Both the position numbers and the translations under genes were made by a program. This document shows, piece after piece, positions 1 to 10,585 of a stretch of DNA of 43,334 nucleotides. Origin of the DNA: Trichomonas tenax (lineage: Eukaryota; Parabasalia; Trichomonadida; Trichomonadidae). Under the pieces are notes generated by a model that did no database searches, was not told where the DNA came from, and worked only from the letters and a program-made list of their open reading frames with translations. The DNA lies in the NCBI GenBank assembly GCA_023091735.1, contig JALKBU010000394.1, positions 1 to 43,334 on the forward strand. The letters run 5' to 3'. Position 1 is the first letter of the stretch. Every line of letters begins with the position of its first letter.

Positions 1-99
1 TACTGATTTATATTATTTAGATTCTCAATTTGATCCTTATATTCTTTGTAAAATTCGTTTTTTACTAAATTTTTATTTTTTTTTCTTCAAATTATTTGT

Positions 100-315
100 T
101 TATAATTCATATTTACCATGCAAGAAGGGATAATTTCGACCGGTTTTCTTGGTTTGGAGTGCAACAAAAACTTGCAATGAACTACGTTTATGGTCTTCAT
201 ACTCAGCGTGGAGTTTCAATCTATAAATGTCAGTATTGTTTAGACTACAAAGATATTTATAACACTTTTTTAAAGGTGACAATTTGCCCTCAGAAAAAAG
301 TGACCATTTATTCAT
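100..315 (-). CDS. possible small protein, 71 aa, unknown
   Basis: A 71-codon frame starts with ATG just after TCACTTTTC, a textbook trichomonad initiator spacing, and this is the main reason to list it. The product is basic and has no recognisable motif or membrane segment. The opposite strand is also open over the same bases, so one of the two frames is chance. It may be the decayed head of a longer gene. Confidence 0.25.
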   Translation of the reverse strand: MNKWSLFSEGKLSPLKKCYKYLCSLNNTDIYRLKLHAEYEDHKRSSLQVFVALQTKKTGRNYPFLHGKYEL

Positions 316-316
316 G

Positions 317-347
317 AAAAGTGACTTTAGGGTTTCACGTCACTTTT
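317..347. promoter_or_regulatory. inverted pair of initiator-like motifs
   Basis: AAAAGTGAC at 317-325 is the exact reverse complement of GTCACTTTT at 339-347. The reverse-strand motif lies next to the ATG at 315. A third TCACTTTT follows at about 354 on the plus strand. TCACTT matches the trichomonad Inr consensus TCA(C/T)T(T/A). No plus-strand gene follows, so only the leftward motif has an obvious client. Confidence 0.35.
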
Positions 348-2251
348 TGTTGTTCACTTTTGTCCTAGACTCCATTGTGAATCAACAATTTTGTTGAAAA
401 TTTAAAAACTCAAAATTCAGCCTTGATATCAGGAAAATAGGCATAAAATAGCATAATAAAGCCGTACGCACAATAATTTCTGATTTTTAATCAGAAAGCT
501 AAAATTTTTAAAAAAGCTATGATTCGATGCACATTCGGTGCCTCCTTTCACTGCACCACCAACCAGAGCGCTCATGCTCACAAATTTGGGTGAATTACAT
601 TAACAAAAAAAATTCATTACATTTAAGCCGTCTTTAGAATGGATGACGATGTAGAAACGGTCGACACACATTACATGCGATATTCAACATCTTGCAAATA
701 AAAATCAAAATACACAAGTCTAAAGCGATAGTGCCTGATGGAACGAGATGGGGATTTTCAGCAACTGGAGTTTGAGTACCAGCAGCCAGAAAAAGACCTC
801 TTACAGCTAGAAAACATGTTTTCATTCATTAATTTCTATCCTATTCATTTGAATTTTTGCAAAAATTTTTTATTTGTTTTTTATTAGCTTGACATGCTTA
901 GTGTTTATATTTATCATTAACTCATACAGCATAGTTGTACACGAAAAGTGACTGATAAATTGCCTTGTAAAGCATTCAAAAGGCCGGTTGTTTTTAAGGC
1001 GAAAAATGAACTACGTTATTGAATTTTATAGAATATATATTGTTTATGCATAGTAAGTTTGCAACACAATAGCAAAGTCCATAGAAAACAAAATAACACA
1101 ATTCGTGAAAGATCGCGTGAACTTGATATAAAGGGACGTAACAAAGTTGTGAATCTGAAATGTAGAGTGGAAAAATTAAAATAAATTTTAATGGATTTAG
1201 CGCACAGTGCAGTGGAATATAGGCTACCTATGCTCATAAAAGATGCACGATGAATTTTTTCCTTTTGTAACATGAATCTTTTTAATGCTTTTGTACGGAA
1301 ATACTGGAAGGGCAGGTGTAAGACCGAGGCACTTGCAAAATTTACATGTCAGATTCACACTTTTGTTATGGACTCCGTGATAAAATTAATAATTTTTTTT
1401 AAAAAAACAGGCTTTTAAAGCAAAAATTACTAAGCAAAAATCACTTTGCCATCACGTATTGAATGATAACTCAAGGCATTCAACACCTCATCATTTTATA
1501 TTGATTGTTTATTAAATTTTTGCTTTTTTAATTATTGAATTTATACGCATAAATAGATTATGCTTCGATAAAATAAATAATGTGTTAAAAATAATTATAG
1601 CTAGGCACACACAAGCATAAATATCAACTGAAATAGAACTTTATCCAAATGTATAAATAAATTATTCCGAATACTTTTGTTAAGATCTTTGAACTTAAGA
1701 TGTAGCAATAGTTAAGCATTAACAACCAAAACGCAATTACGTATTGTTGTTGCTTATAACCACAAATATTTTAAAACGTATGTAAATTATGCATCTGCGC
1801 CGTAAGAAATGATGCAGGCATAAGCTATATCAAATTTAGCACTCGAATGCAAAAAATATCGTAATTTTGGTCGAGTAAAGATTTTTGGATATATATCGTA
1901 CTGCAAATGACGTAAAACCCATTTTCATCTTAATGAAATGAGTTTCATTGGATTTAAGCAAATTTTTGATTTTTTTCAAATTTTGAAGCAATCACTTTGC
2001 ATTGTCAAAATTATATATCACAAGCATTTTTGCTATTTACGCTGTTTCTGATAAGTTTCTCTGTGCAGGAAGGATGCACACGTATGCAAAATAAAATATA
2101 CTGAATAGCATCAAAATTTAAATGAATATTTTTAATATTTTCTCATTCACGTCCATATACATGTTGGATGCTCAACGCAGTATGCGAAAGCATATACCCA
2201 AGTACATATGTTATGAAATAAGAAACTTGAGAAAATAAATTTTTATTTTTC
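348..2251. other. AT-rich stretch without a supportable gene
   Basis: Only short frames occur (for example 634-825 and 1016-1273, both reverse), with no recognisable protein. One TCACTTTT motif near 945 on the reverse strand has no ATG close behind it. I see no RNA gene or repeat. Confidence 0.5.
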
Positions 2252-2539
2252 TCAATTTGAGGCTTGTGAAAGAGTGACCGGGTCGATTTCATTCTCGTTC
2301 CAGTCTTCATCAATGTTACATCTTTCGTTTGTCCTTTTTACTCTATCATCACTTAATCTCTTTTCCAATTTCTTCTGTAACTCTTCATAGCTCTTTGAGC
2401 CGGGATCTTTTGGATCTTTTCCTAATTCTTGAACTTTGGAAGGATGATATTTAAATTCGTTATATTCTTTTGTTGCTGTTTTAATCATAACAAGACATAA
2501 TATTTTTGATAATGGAAGTCTCTTAAACCATTTATCCAT
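2252..2539 (-). CDS. short charged ORF of a mobile or virus-like element remnant
   Basis: A 95-codon frame from ATG to stop. The protein is rich in Lys, Glu and Asp with a helical middle (SYEELQKKLEKRLSDD) and an acidic end. Its ATG lies inside the last codons of the upstream frame (ATGGATAA, 8-base overlap), which is unlike the widely spaced genes elsewhere and suggests a compact mobile or virus-derived unit. I do not recognise the family. It could be a surviving piece of a longer gene. Confidence 0.35.
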   Translation of the reverse strand: MDKWFKRLPLSKILCLVMIKTATKEYNEFKYHPSKVQELGKDPKDPGSKSYEELQKKLEKRLSDDRVKRTNERCNIDEDWNENEIDPVTLSQASN

Positions 2540-2765
2540 TAAGTTTGTTAAATATAATATCAGGTAATAGATGCTTTATTTTTCCATTATCTACTAATTG
2601 ACCATCAAATGCAAAAGCAATTGGTTTAATATTATGTTTTCCTTTATAATATAAATTTTCAACATAATCACAAAAGTCAACATCAACTTGTTTGACACCA
2701 TCCAAAATTGGATTAAGTACTTCAATTAATTTATTGACTGTGACATATTGAAGTTCTTAGCTCAT
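2532..2765 (-). pseudogene. mobile-element ORF remnant with early in-frame TAA
   Basis: The frame begins ATG AGC TAA, then continues open for 74 codons to the stop overlapping the next ORF. The continuing part reads like real protein, with segments such as VNKLIEVLNPILDGVKQ and AFAFDGQLVDNGKIKH. A stop at codon 3 means either a dead gene or a start lost by mutation. No family was identified. It lies in line with the other reverse-strand short frames of the 2.25-3.81 kb block. Confidence 0.4.
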
Positions 2766-2828
2766 TTCTTACGAATTAAAAAAATAAATAATTTAAAAAG
2801 TAAGAAAAAATTATGAAATGAAAAACAT

Positions 2829-2966
2829 TCACAATCCATCACCTTCGTCAATGATTTCAGTTTGATATTCACCATTGAACGGCTCGTTGAGCCTGAGGTG
2901 CAAAGCACCGAAGAATTTTGTTGATTTTCCATATTCTTTAAAATGTTTCCTAATACCTAATGAATG
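2829..2966 (-). pseudogene. mobile-element ORF fragment containing hairpin-coded peptide
   Basis: An ATG-less open frame of about 45 codons ending in TGA. It encodes RKHFKEYGKSTKF, then FGALHLRLNEPF from two GC-rich hairpins, then a plausible acidic end (GEYQTEIIDEGDG). The hairpins lie in frame, so the element tolerated them as coding sequence. The head is missing; it is read as a broken gene. Confidence 0.35.
2881..2909. repeat. two 13-base GC-rich hairpins
   Basis: GGCTC-GTT-GAGCC (2881-2893) and GGTGC-AAA-GCACC (2897-2909) are perfect 5-bp stems with 3-base loops, separated by TGA. They stand out strongly in this AT-rich DNA and lie inside a reverse-strand coding frame. Confidence 0.6.
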
Positions 2967-2994
2967 TCAATTGTTATAAGAAATTAAATAAATT

Positions 2995-3180
2995 TTATCT
3001 TTCATCATTTCCAAAATATTTATTTTTTAATCTAGTCTTTGCTTTTTCATAGTCTTCAGCATTCAATACTCCACAGTGAAGTGAGAAGGGAGAATCATCA
3101 TTAATTTTGGAGAATAACACACAGAGCTTATGTGTGAACACTTGGAATACTTTTTTCCAAAAAAAGCTAAAAAAGCATAT
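2995..3180 (-). pseudogene. mobile-element ORF fragment, unknown
   Basis: An ATG-less open frame with coding-like composition (LFSKINDDSPFSLHCG, NAEDYEKAKTRLKNKY) ending in TAA. It lies just upstream of, and on the same strand as, the 2829-2966 fragment. The two may be parts of one gene joined before decay. No family was recognised. Confidence 0.35.
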
Positions 3181-3426
3181 TTGTGATTAGATTTACCTAT
3201 TTATCATCGACAACAACATATTTTACGTTATATAAATGCTATACAATGGGAATATAATATATTATAATGAGTAAAGCACATCATGGCAAATCAATGTTTT
3301 TGATGCAAGATATATCTAATATTTTAATGAAATATAGACTTTGTTAGCTAATTCTTTAATATATCATGCACAACATGATTTTGTACATTGGAGTTCAATA
3401 ACTTAGCAAAAAGTTAATCCAGTGAG

Positions 3427-3806
3427 TTAAAAAACGAGTTTCGCCGACTTTGCATATAAAAATTTAATTGCCCCATCAGAAAGTCGTGTATGTTCAAAAT
3501 TTCCTTTTTGGAATCTTTTCCATGTTGTTATATATGGCTTTCCATCATATTTATAAACTAATTCCGAATTACAATTTTCATATTTAGATATTAATTCACA
3601 ATTTTGTTTTTTAAATTGTTCTTTAATCCATTCAAGATTTAGACCATGACCTAATCGTTGAGGTATTTCATTGTCTTTGCTTTCATGGTTGGCACTTCGT
3701 GCCGAAGTTTAAAGGACCGTCGGAAAGCCTCTGGTTCTTGTTTTTCAAAATCTTTAATTGACTTTTTAATGTATTTATTCATAAACTCGGGTTTAATTGT
3801 TACCAT
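3427..3806 (-). pseudogene. mobile or virus-like ORF, frameshifted at a hairpin
   Basis: It starts at ATG 3806 (MVTIKPEFMNKYIKKSIKDF). The coding frame then changes around the GGCAC-TTC-GTGCC hairpin at 3691-3703. After the shift it runs through LEWIKEQFKKQNCELISKY, VYKYDGKPYITTWKRFQKG and ends in TAA. The CELIS..Y..YDGK..Y....F..G pattern resembles short repeated domains of giant-virus and mobile-element proteins of the DUF723 type; that comparison is from memory and weak. A shift exactly at the hairpin suggests hairpin insertion or slippage. Confidence 0.4.
3691..3703. repeat. 13-base GC-rich hairpin, same design
   Basis: GGCAC-TTC-GTGCC is a perfect 5-bp stem and 3-base loop, followed by GAAG, which allows an alternative CTTCG/CGAAG pairing. 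It has the same GGnnC-nnn-GnnCC form as the pair at 2881-2909 and lies where a coding frame shifts. Confidence 0.55.
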
Positions 3807-3912
3807 CTATATATAGTTGCTTTTATACTAATTAAAAATTAAATAATAAAAAAAATTAACTTAGTTTTTTTCCTACTATATATATTCGTTATTGTTCCAT
3901 CTATATATAGTT
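3803..3912. repeat. 16-bp direct repeat CCATCTATATATAGTT
   Basis: Identical copies lie at 3803-3818 and 3897-3912, 94 bases apart. The first overlaps the start codon of the reverse frame ending at 3427. It may be an edge or promoter duplication of the element. No function is shown. Confidence 0.45.
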
Positions 3913-4122
3913 TACAAAAATAAGCAACTAACCCCTAAGTCTACTACTAAAAAAATTGATAAAATATTAAAAACAAATGCAAAGAATTAATAACACTGAC
4001 AATAAATTATCGAAATTTTATGGTATTTTTAATAGAAACAAAGAAAATTGCAGAAAATATGGAAATGAATAAGAAAAAAAATTGAAAAAATATTGACTAC
4101 ATATCATTATTTATTCCTTCTT

Positions 4123-4251
4123 TTATTCTGTCTTTGTTTCTTCCGCAGGCTTCTCTTCTTCCTTCTTGCATTCGCTGCATTCAGTCTTTTCGCACTTCTT
4201 CTCTTCCTTGTGTTCTTCAGCGGCCTTTTCTGACTCCTTCTTCTCGCACTA
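4123..4251 (-). other. in-frame continuation beyond TAG: Lys/Glu-rich tail
   Basis: After TAG (4249-4251) the same frame continues 41 sense codons to TAA at 4123. The tail is almost all Lys and Glu with four Cys, in the same GC-rich codon style as the gene (GAG, AAG, GAA). Acidic/basic tails are normal for nucleoplasmin-like chaperones. The TAG sits inside a would-be CxxC (TGC ACA TAG TGC) facing the earlier CPKC. So it is a recent nonsense change, a sequence error, or readthrough. Confidence 0.6.
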
Positions 4252-4578
4252 TGTGCATGTGAAGTACTCACCCTCAACAACAACTGGCAAATCACCCTCA
4301 ACCTTGAAATGAGATTCGCACTTTGGACAGCACTTGAAATCGATCTCCTTAGCGGCCTTTTCTTCAGCAGTGAAGACAGCAAGGACTAATGAAGCGTCCT
4401 CACGCTCTTTCTTGTCTTCAACGGACTTCTTGTAGTTGACAATTAACTTGATTTCGCCTTTTGGCTCAGCGCCTTCTTCGAGAGAGGCCTTTGTGAATTT
4501 GGCCTTCATCTCCTCCTTGCCCTCGAAACAGACAGCCTTTGTCTCGTTGGCAGCAACAGTCAACTTGATCGCAGACAT
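4249..4578 (-). CDS. nucleoplasmin-like domain protein, stopped by TAG
   Basis: ATG 4578 follows TCACTTTA directly, so MSAIKL is chosen over the upstream in-frame Met. The 109-residue product has alternating beta-strand and charged segments, SLVLAVFTAEE at about 63-73 and VEGDLPVVVEGEYF near the end. This resembles the nucleoplasmin-like fold of histone chaperones and FKBP N-termini; the match is by eye and moderate. It also has CPKC at residues 84-87 and ends CT just before TAG. Codons are much more GC-rich than in surrounding DNA, as expected of a highly expressed gene. The frame stays open beyond TAG. Confidence 0.55.
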   Translation of the reverse strand: MSAIKLTVAANETKAVCFEGKEEMKAKFTKASLEEGAEPKGEIKLIVNYKKSVEDKKEREDASLVLAVFTAEEKAAKEIDFKCCPKCESHFKVEGDLPVVVEGEYFTCT

Positions 4579-4586
4579 TAAAGTGA
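4579..4586 (-). promoter_or_regulatory. Inr TCACTTTA at the nucleoplasmin-like gene
   Basis: It matches the trichomonad initiator TCA(C/T)T(T/A) and directly abuts the ATG, implying a 5' leader of about 6 nt. Confidence 0.6.
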
Positions 4587-4614
4587 ACTGATGAATCAAA
4601 ACAATTGGCGCCAA

Positions 4615-6376
4615 ATAAAAATTTTGAGCCTATTCTTGTTCTATTTATTGATATAGATTTAATTTTTCAAATAATATGACATGAAAAAATTTATATCAAA
4701 ATATAAATATATTTTAACTATATAATATTTTTAAAAGGCTTTTAGATTTGATCCAAAAAGTGACAAATCGAATTTTGTTTGATAAAAATATTCTATTACT
4801 AAAATATAAGAAACATTTTCCTAAATTTTTGATATGAAAAGTGCCACAATATGTTTTCTTTTTAAACATGATATATAATTGAATTTTGAATAATATTTTT
4901 AATCGATCAAAATTGTTTCAAATTTTGAGAGCATCCGACCAATCGCTTTACAAATATTTTTTTCCAAATAACACAAATCTATATCACCTATAAATAGCTT
5001 TTGCTGATTTAAATTGTTTATTTAAATTATTTTGCATAGAAAATATATCACTATTAATTTAATACTCGAATTTCTGTCTAAAATATAAAAATAGTTTACA
5101 ATTTTTTAATTTTTTTCCAGCAAATATAACATCAGAATCATGGATCATATCTCTGATATGAAAATTGTTTGATTTTGAGCGGACAATTTCCGATTTTGTG
5201 AAATTCGTCATTTATTCAAGGAATTTATCGGTATAACCATAACTACTGTTCATTTCTTTTGATTCTCGATATATTCTATGCAATAAAATCGAAAAGAATG
5301 TTTATTCTTCAATATTTTCGCCCGATCATCGTAATTATTTTACATAATTCAGAGATAGCACATTAATTTGCGGTAAACTCGGATAATTTGATGAAAATGT
5401 TCACTTTGACTGATTTTATCATGGCATCAAAAATTTTTTTGGTAAAGATATTAGTACCCACAGTGTTTGTTCATACAAATCGGTTCGACATCGATATTTC
5501 AACATGGTTTACATAGAAAATAGTCTTGAAACTATCTTTATTCGTCCAATTAATTCACTAAAAGACAAAAATTCGATGCATCCCTCAAACTCATGAATTC
5601 TACTTTTTATGCATATTTATGCAAGATTTTGGACTTTGTGATTCCAAACAATTATGATTTTGATCGAATCGTTCATTTTAATATATTAAAGATGATTTAG
5701 AGTCACGTTGGACACATAGTCAATTCTAAATGAAACAAAATCAATGTTCTTTCAAGATTAATACCTATTATAGCTGCAAATATTTGAAATTCTCAATATT
5801 TACAATAAAACTTTTCATCTATACGCAAATAATACAAGGGCATATTAATGCTATCCATTCTGCTGATCTCTAACAGAGAATTGATAGCATTACCATGAAA
5901 AATTGATTAACAAATAATTATATCTCGGTTTATTCTTTTACTCTACTGTTTAATAACTCTTCAATAGGATTTTTATGGCCATTCATATAATAATTTGACC
6001 ATGCTTGCATCAAACAATGAGAAAACTCGGATGAATACATTGTTGAAGTCCTATTCATCACACAATTTACTATTTCTCAAAAATAGATATATGTTTAAAG
6101 CATTTAAGTCTAAGAGCAATATTTTCAAAAATGACGTGATACATTGTTGTTATATACTAACAATTATCTTGTCAATCAATAAAATGCTTGAAGAAATGTT
6201 TAAACACAGAGTTTCAAGACATGTTATCACGTATATATTTCATCGACAATAATATTACATCTTTGAAGGCTTGCACATTGTCTGACACTTATTCATGAGT
6301 ATCTCTAGAAAATCATTGTCTTACAAAAGAAAACAAATAGAATTTAATAAACATAATAATTATATAAAGCATAAGA
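4615..6376. other. AT-rich intergenic DNA
   Basis: No frame with protein-like composition was found; the 85-codon plus frame at 5995-6252 has no homology I recognise and no close Inr. Nothing else stands out. Confidence 0.5.
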
Positions 6377-6676
6377 TTAGTCAAGATTGATCCTGCATGG
6401 AATTCTGTAGTTAGTGATCACTGCGTTGAAAGCCGAAGCTATGTCTTTCAAAATTTGACAAATTCCATTCATTGAATCAGTAAAAATCAAAGAGAGTTCA
6501 ACCAAGCATCCAATGTAACTACAGCTTGTGGAGTACATCCTTCTCATCTCTGTTATATCACTTTTATTAGATAACTTCGCTGGGATCTTTTTCGTCAACA
6601 GAAAGAAGTCGTATGTATTGACTTCTGAGAGGACAGCCTTTCGATGAAGTCTATCGAAGCTGTCTTTTTTGCCCAT
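6377..6676 (-). CDS. shortened paralogue of the helical protein at 7748-8656
   Basis: A 99-residue frame with ATG 3 nt after TCA (TCAACAATG). Its last 75 residues align by eye with the C-terminal module of the next gene upstream: both have F.LLTK.IP, then CSYIG..(V/C)EL, then F(T).SMN and finally IP.(K/R)(L/I). The N-terminal 200 residues of the neighbour are absent. It may be a functional short form, because its start has initiator context, or the tail of a tandem duplication. Function is unknown; probably all helical. Confidence 0.5.
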   Translation of the reverse strand: MGKKDSFDRLHRKAVLSEVNTYDFFLLTKKIPAKLSNKSDITEMRRMYSTSCSYIGCLVELSLIFTDSMNGICQILKDIASAFNAVITNYRIPCRINLD

Positions 6677-7747
6677 TGTTGATGTTTACATTTTTAATCG
6701 ATTGTTTTTACATCTTTTATTACCTGCTATATAGATCCATCAGAGTGTTTTACAGCTAAATTCCGATGAGTTTTCAAGTTTTCTAAAGAGGTATTGACTT
6801 CCAGTGTCCACAGACAACATTGCCAGTATGAACAATATGCTTTAGTAACGATAGGAATACACACTCTCCGGTTGGATATTACTATTGTCGCTTATGTTGA
6901 TCCACAATTTCCAATTTAGCAACAAATTACAAATTAAATCAACAAAAAGATAGCAGATGGTATATACGTATCATTGTATTCCATTTAGTGATGTGTTAGT
7001 AGTATATAAAATGAAAATTAAAAATGTAGATATTTTCTTATTTACTATTATGAGTTAAAAATGTATTATTAGAAGACAGTTCTGTCCGGCTGTGAGTGCA
7101 CTTGAATAGCTTAAGCTTGATTGACCAAGATTATAACCAAAAATAGAAGGCAAAATTCAAAATAAATCCAAACTTTACAAATTATTTCAATTTTAAAAAT
7201 TGAATATATCATTGCTAACACAATTTCAGTCATATACAGACGATAATTGTCAAAAAATCGATACAAAAAGTGCCTCTAACCGTTTGGTCGGATAACTAAA
7301 GTCAGCTGTATATATCGCACATACATATGCCATTCTAAATTCACCAATTTTGGCCGCTAAATCCCAAAAAATGGAATCATTTCACTTCTAAAGATCCTTC
7401 GGATATAACAATTCTTTTGAATACAAATCATTACACCTTGAAATGCGTAGACTGGAAGTATGTATCTACGCTGGTTACAACAAAAAATATAAATTGTGGA
7501 AAATGAAATAGTTTATTCTCTGATGATCATCATTTATTCTGCAAAATCGTTTTTTCAGAGCTATACCATATAATGCTCAAACGAAATTGATCCATTTTAA
7601 TTCTGTAACCTTGCATGTTTAAATAAAATTTTTTCTATGTTATTTTAGGTATGTTTGGATACTATGGCAGAAGCAATAAATAATAAACAAAAAATTTTAA
7701 CAAAATAAAGAAGTAAATTAAACAAAAAATCAAAATATTGGCCAAAC
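6677..7747. other. spacer between the two paralogues
   Basis: AT-rich. No residual N-terminal coding sequence for the short paralogue could be recognised. No repeats were noted. Confidence 0.4.
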
Positions 7748-8656
7748 TCAAAGAGTCAAACCTTGGACGTCGAGCTTTGCAGGAATATGTTGTTCTGTCA
7801 TTGTGCTATTGAGCAATCTAATCAATGACAAAATGTCTAAGATCAATAAATTCATTGATTGAGTGAAAGTCTGCTGTAACTCACAAAGAGAGCCTATGTA
7901 GGAGCAGTTGCAACTGAGCAAGCTTCTAAATTCGATTAATGTTGATCTAATGTTGATTGATGAAGGAATTTGTTTCGTTAATAAGTGGAATCCCTCGCTG
8001 TTGACCAAAGAAAGCAATGCTTTAAGATCATCGATATCGCTTTCCTTTGAGTTTTCCTTGTTTTGCGTTTTTCCAAGAGTCTGTGAAACTTTGTAAGCTT
8101 TATAAGCGTTCCTGTATAGCTCTAGTCCTCGCGATATCAAATCCTGGTTAACAATGCCCTGTGCTCGAATTGCATCGTTAATCGTATTATTTATGTAAAA
8201 TATTGTTTGGAACGACTTCTCTATGTTGGTTGTTATGTATGACATTCCATTAGCACTCAGATCTTTCGCTGCCGCTAAAAATGATGAAATCTTTTCGGAG
8301 ACAATGCAAACTTCGTCGATGACCGCCACAATGTTCGAGTTCTTCGCAACAGTATCAGGATTGTCTTTCTCTTTAAGCATCGTTAAGTAAGATTGCATAA
8401 TTTTGATAAATTGTTCCATAACTTCTTTAAACGCAGAGAATGACCTAGGAAATTCGCGCGGACAGACGTCCGGTGGCATCTTCGTCATGATTTCTTGATA
8501 TTTTTCGATTATATTGTTGACCATTTCGCTGCATCTTACAGTATAAACGGTCCTACTCGTTACTCCTGGCTTCCTGAAGGCGCTTGGAAGCGTAATATCA
8601 GTTAAGAATGTTGTTCTTGTTGTCGCTGCGTGTTTAAGAAGAGGATATTTCTTCAT
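7748..8656 (-). CDS. trichomonad helical protein of unknown function, 302 aa
   Basis: ATG-to-TGA frame with moderately GC-rich codons and TCA three bases before ATG (TCAAAAATG). Predicted almost entirely helical, with no signal peptide and no membrane span, so cytosolic. The N-terminal 40 residues are basic and Thr-rich. Residues about 45-200 look like long amphipathic helices. Residues about 215-300 form a module (LLTKQIP, CSYIGSLCEL, QSMN) shared with the short downstream paralogue. It might be a bundle-type adaptor, but I recognise no family. It is intact and likely expressed. Confidence 0.7.
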   Translation of the reverse strand: MKKYPLLKHAATTRTTFLTDITLPSAFRKPGVTSRTVYTVRCSEMVNNIIEKYQEIMTKMPPDVCPREFPRSFSAFKEVMEQFIKIMQSYLTMLKEKDNPDTVAKNSNIVAVIDEVCIVSEKISSFLAAAKDLSANGMSYITTNIEKSFQTIFYINNTINDAIRAQGIVNQDLISRGLELYRNAYKAYKVSQTLGKTQNKENSKESDIDDLKALLSLVNSEGFHLLTKQIPSSINIRSTLIEFRSLLSCNCSYIGSLCELQQTFTQSMNLLILDILSLIRLLNSTMTEQHIPAKLDVQGLTL

Positions 8657-9837
8657 TTTTGAGTTGTTTTGTCGTATAACAATTTAAAAACTTTGAATCC
8701 ATTATTAGAGCATATTTGAGATAAATTTGCTCATAAAAATAAAAAATATTGATGAAAAGATATAAATTAACAGTTTTTTGCAATAATTTTTATTGGATAT
8801 TTTTATTTAACATATGATAATAAGCAAGTGATAATTTAAATTGAGAAAACAACTTTTGAGATGCTTAAAATATTTTTCAGATGAAATAAAATTGTAAAAA
8901 ATTAAGGGTGCGGTACAGCCAGTTGTCACTTTTACTCAAAAATGGAAAATCCAACATCAGAAGGGTTTTGGCTAAAAACAAAACTCACACTTTCTATAGA
9001 GGGTTTGAAAACCGCGCAAATTAGTTGATAAATCAACAATAATCCGTGCAATCTTGATTCAATATCTTTATAAAATAACGAAGACCCGCGCTTTTTAACG
9101 TGCTTTTTATATCGTCACATTTTTTCGCGGGAACAAAGAAAGGTACATTTTCATCCACCAACAAAGGTAGTGTATGCAGCCTTTTGCCATAGTATTCTTG
9201 CAAACATGTACATTGCAAGAAGTATGATAGTTAATCTAAGAAGCTTCTTTTTTTTAAGCATTAAATGAACAAATTTATTTCACGATTTTAAAACGCTCTG
9301 TATACGTTGCTATTGGCCTTAATGATTAAGGGAAATCTTTCTAAGATTTAAGGGTGCACACAATAAGAGGTCCTCTCAATTTATTAACCTTATCATAAAA
9401 AGCTATCTGAAGGGTCTTGCTTGAGAAAATGATGAAGATTTTGGAAAAAATCGATGTAGTGCCATTCTTTTCTTTTCTTGATGAACAATTGATATACCTA
9501 GTTCAAAGTTGAAAATATCCGATTCTCAACATTATTTATTAATTCTCCGTGCAAAATGATGATCTTGAAACTAAATTTTATATCCATACTAACCACAACT
9601 CTATTTACAGCTTTCTGCTCGCGTTTTGTGAGTATTTATCGTTCTTACTGACAATATATTTTCAACAGGTTTTGACCAAAGCAAGATTGTATAATTGCTC
9701 CATTTCTAGATCATTTTTGATACCAATTCAATAAGTAATTACTGTTCTCTACAGCAAAAATTAACTTTTAAACATCATTAAAAATATTTTTATATTTTCT
9801 TATCAAATGTGCTGCTTTAATATGCTAAGGCTTACCT
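8657..9837. other. mostly noncoding stretch with one weak ORF
   Basis: A 61-codon reverse frame at 9033-9218 has reasonable composition (LPLLVDENVPFFVPAKKCDD) and an ATG, but no homologue I know and no close TCA. It could be a gene fragment. The rest is featureless AT-rich DNA. Confidence 0.35.
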
Positions 9838-10585
9838 ATGCGTAATTTGAATAGTAATACGTGGAATGCAGAAGAAATTAAACTACGTTTCCTTATTTTC
9901 CCGAATATTCAATTTCTATTGTTACCTCCCTGGTTGGGTCGCCATGGCCCACCACGGTCCACTAACAAGAAGATGCACAACATACTCACTCGAGCCATTT
10001 GTGCTGAGGTATGAACAATTCTTGTGAAAAAAACGCGTCAATTTCACAGATTTATCATTCTTCAACAAAAGGTAGCCTGCAAGGCCTCAGATACCTGCCA
10101 CCCCAAGTAGCTTGTACCTTACAGAGCCCTGGAGACAATTTGGACAAAATAAAAATTTATCCAAATTAAGCAAATCTATAAATTTTTGTTGCTCATGAAT
10201 ATGCAAAATAAAATAATTTTCAGCCATTGATTTAAAATGATTTCATATAAATTAAATTAAAAAACCGCAAAAAATAGAAAAATCAAAAATTTCGGGGAAA
10301 ATATTAAACTTCTTAGAGTAAATTTTTTGAGTTTTAAAAAATTTCACTACAAATAGCTTCTATGCTAACCCAGACGTGAGGAAACGAAGAATATTATCAA
10401 GGAATGCCTATTCTCAAGAGGGGAAGTATAAAACCCCATTAAATTGTCTCCATCCAAGATTCATACTTGAAAAGCTGACCTTCGGCTTTGTGCAGCAGCC
10501 TACCCTAATAAGCCCTACCGAAAGGCAACAGATTTCAATTGCGCTAAAAAACATTTTCAATGATATCACTTCCAAACAAAGGTAG
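9838..10585 (+). pseudogene. broken GC-richer gene of unknown family
   Basis: Three plus-strand open pieces lie in order. 9838-10014 is ATG to TGA, 58 aa, containing NTWNAEEIKLRF and LLPPWLGRHGPPRSTNKK. About 10071-10170 encodes LRYLPPQVACTLQSPGDN. About 10340-10585 has no ATG and encodes NAYSQEGKYKTPLNCLHPRF and PTERQQISIALKNIF. All are richer in GC than the surroundings, suggesting one gene broken by frameshifts and deletions. Transposase or Myb-type origin is possible but not shown. Confidence 0.35.
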
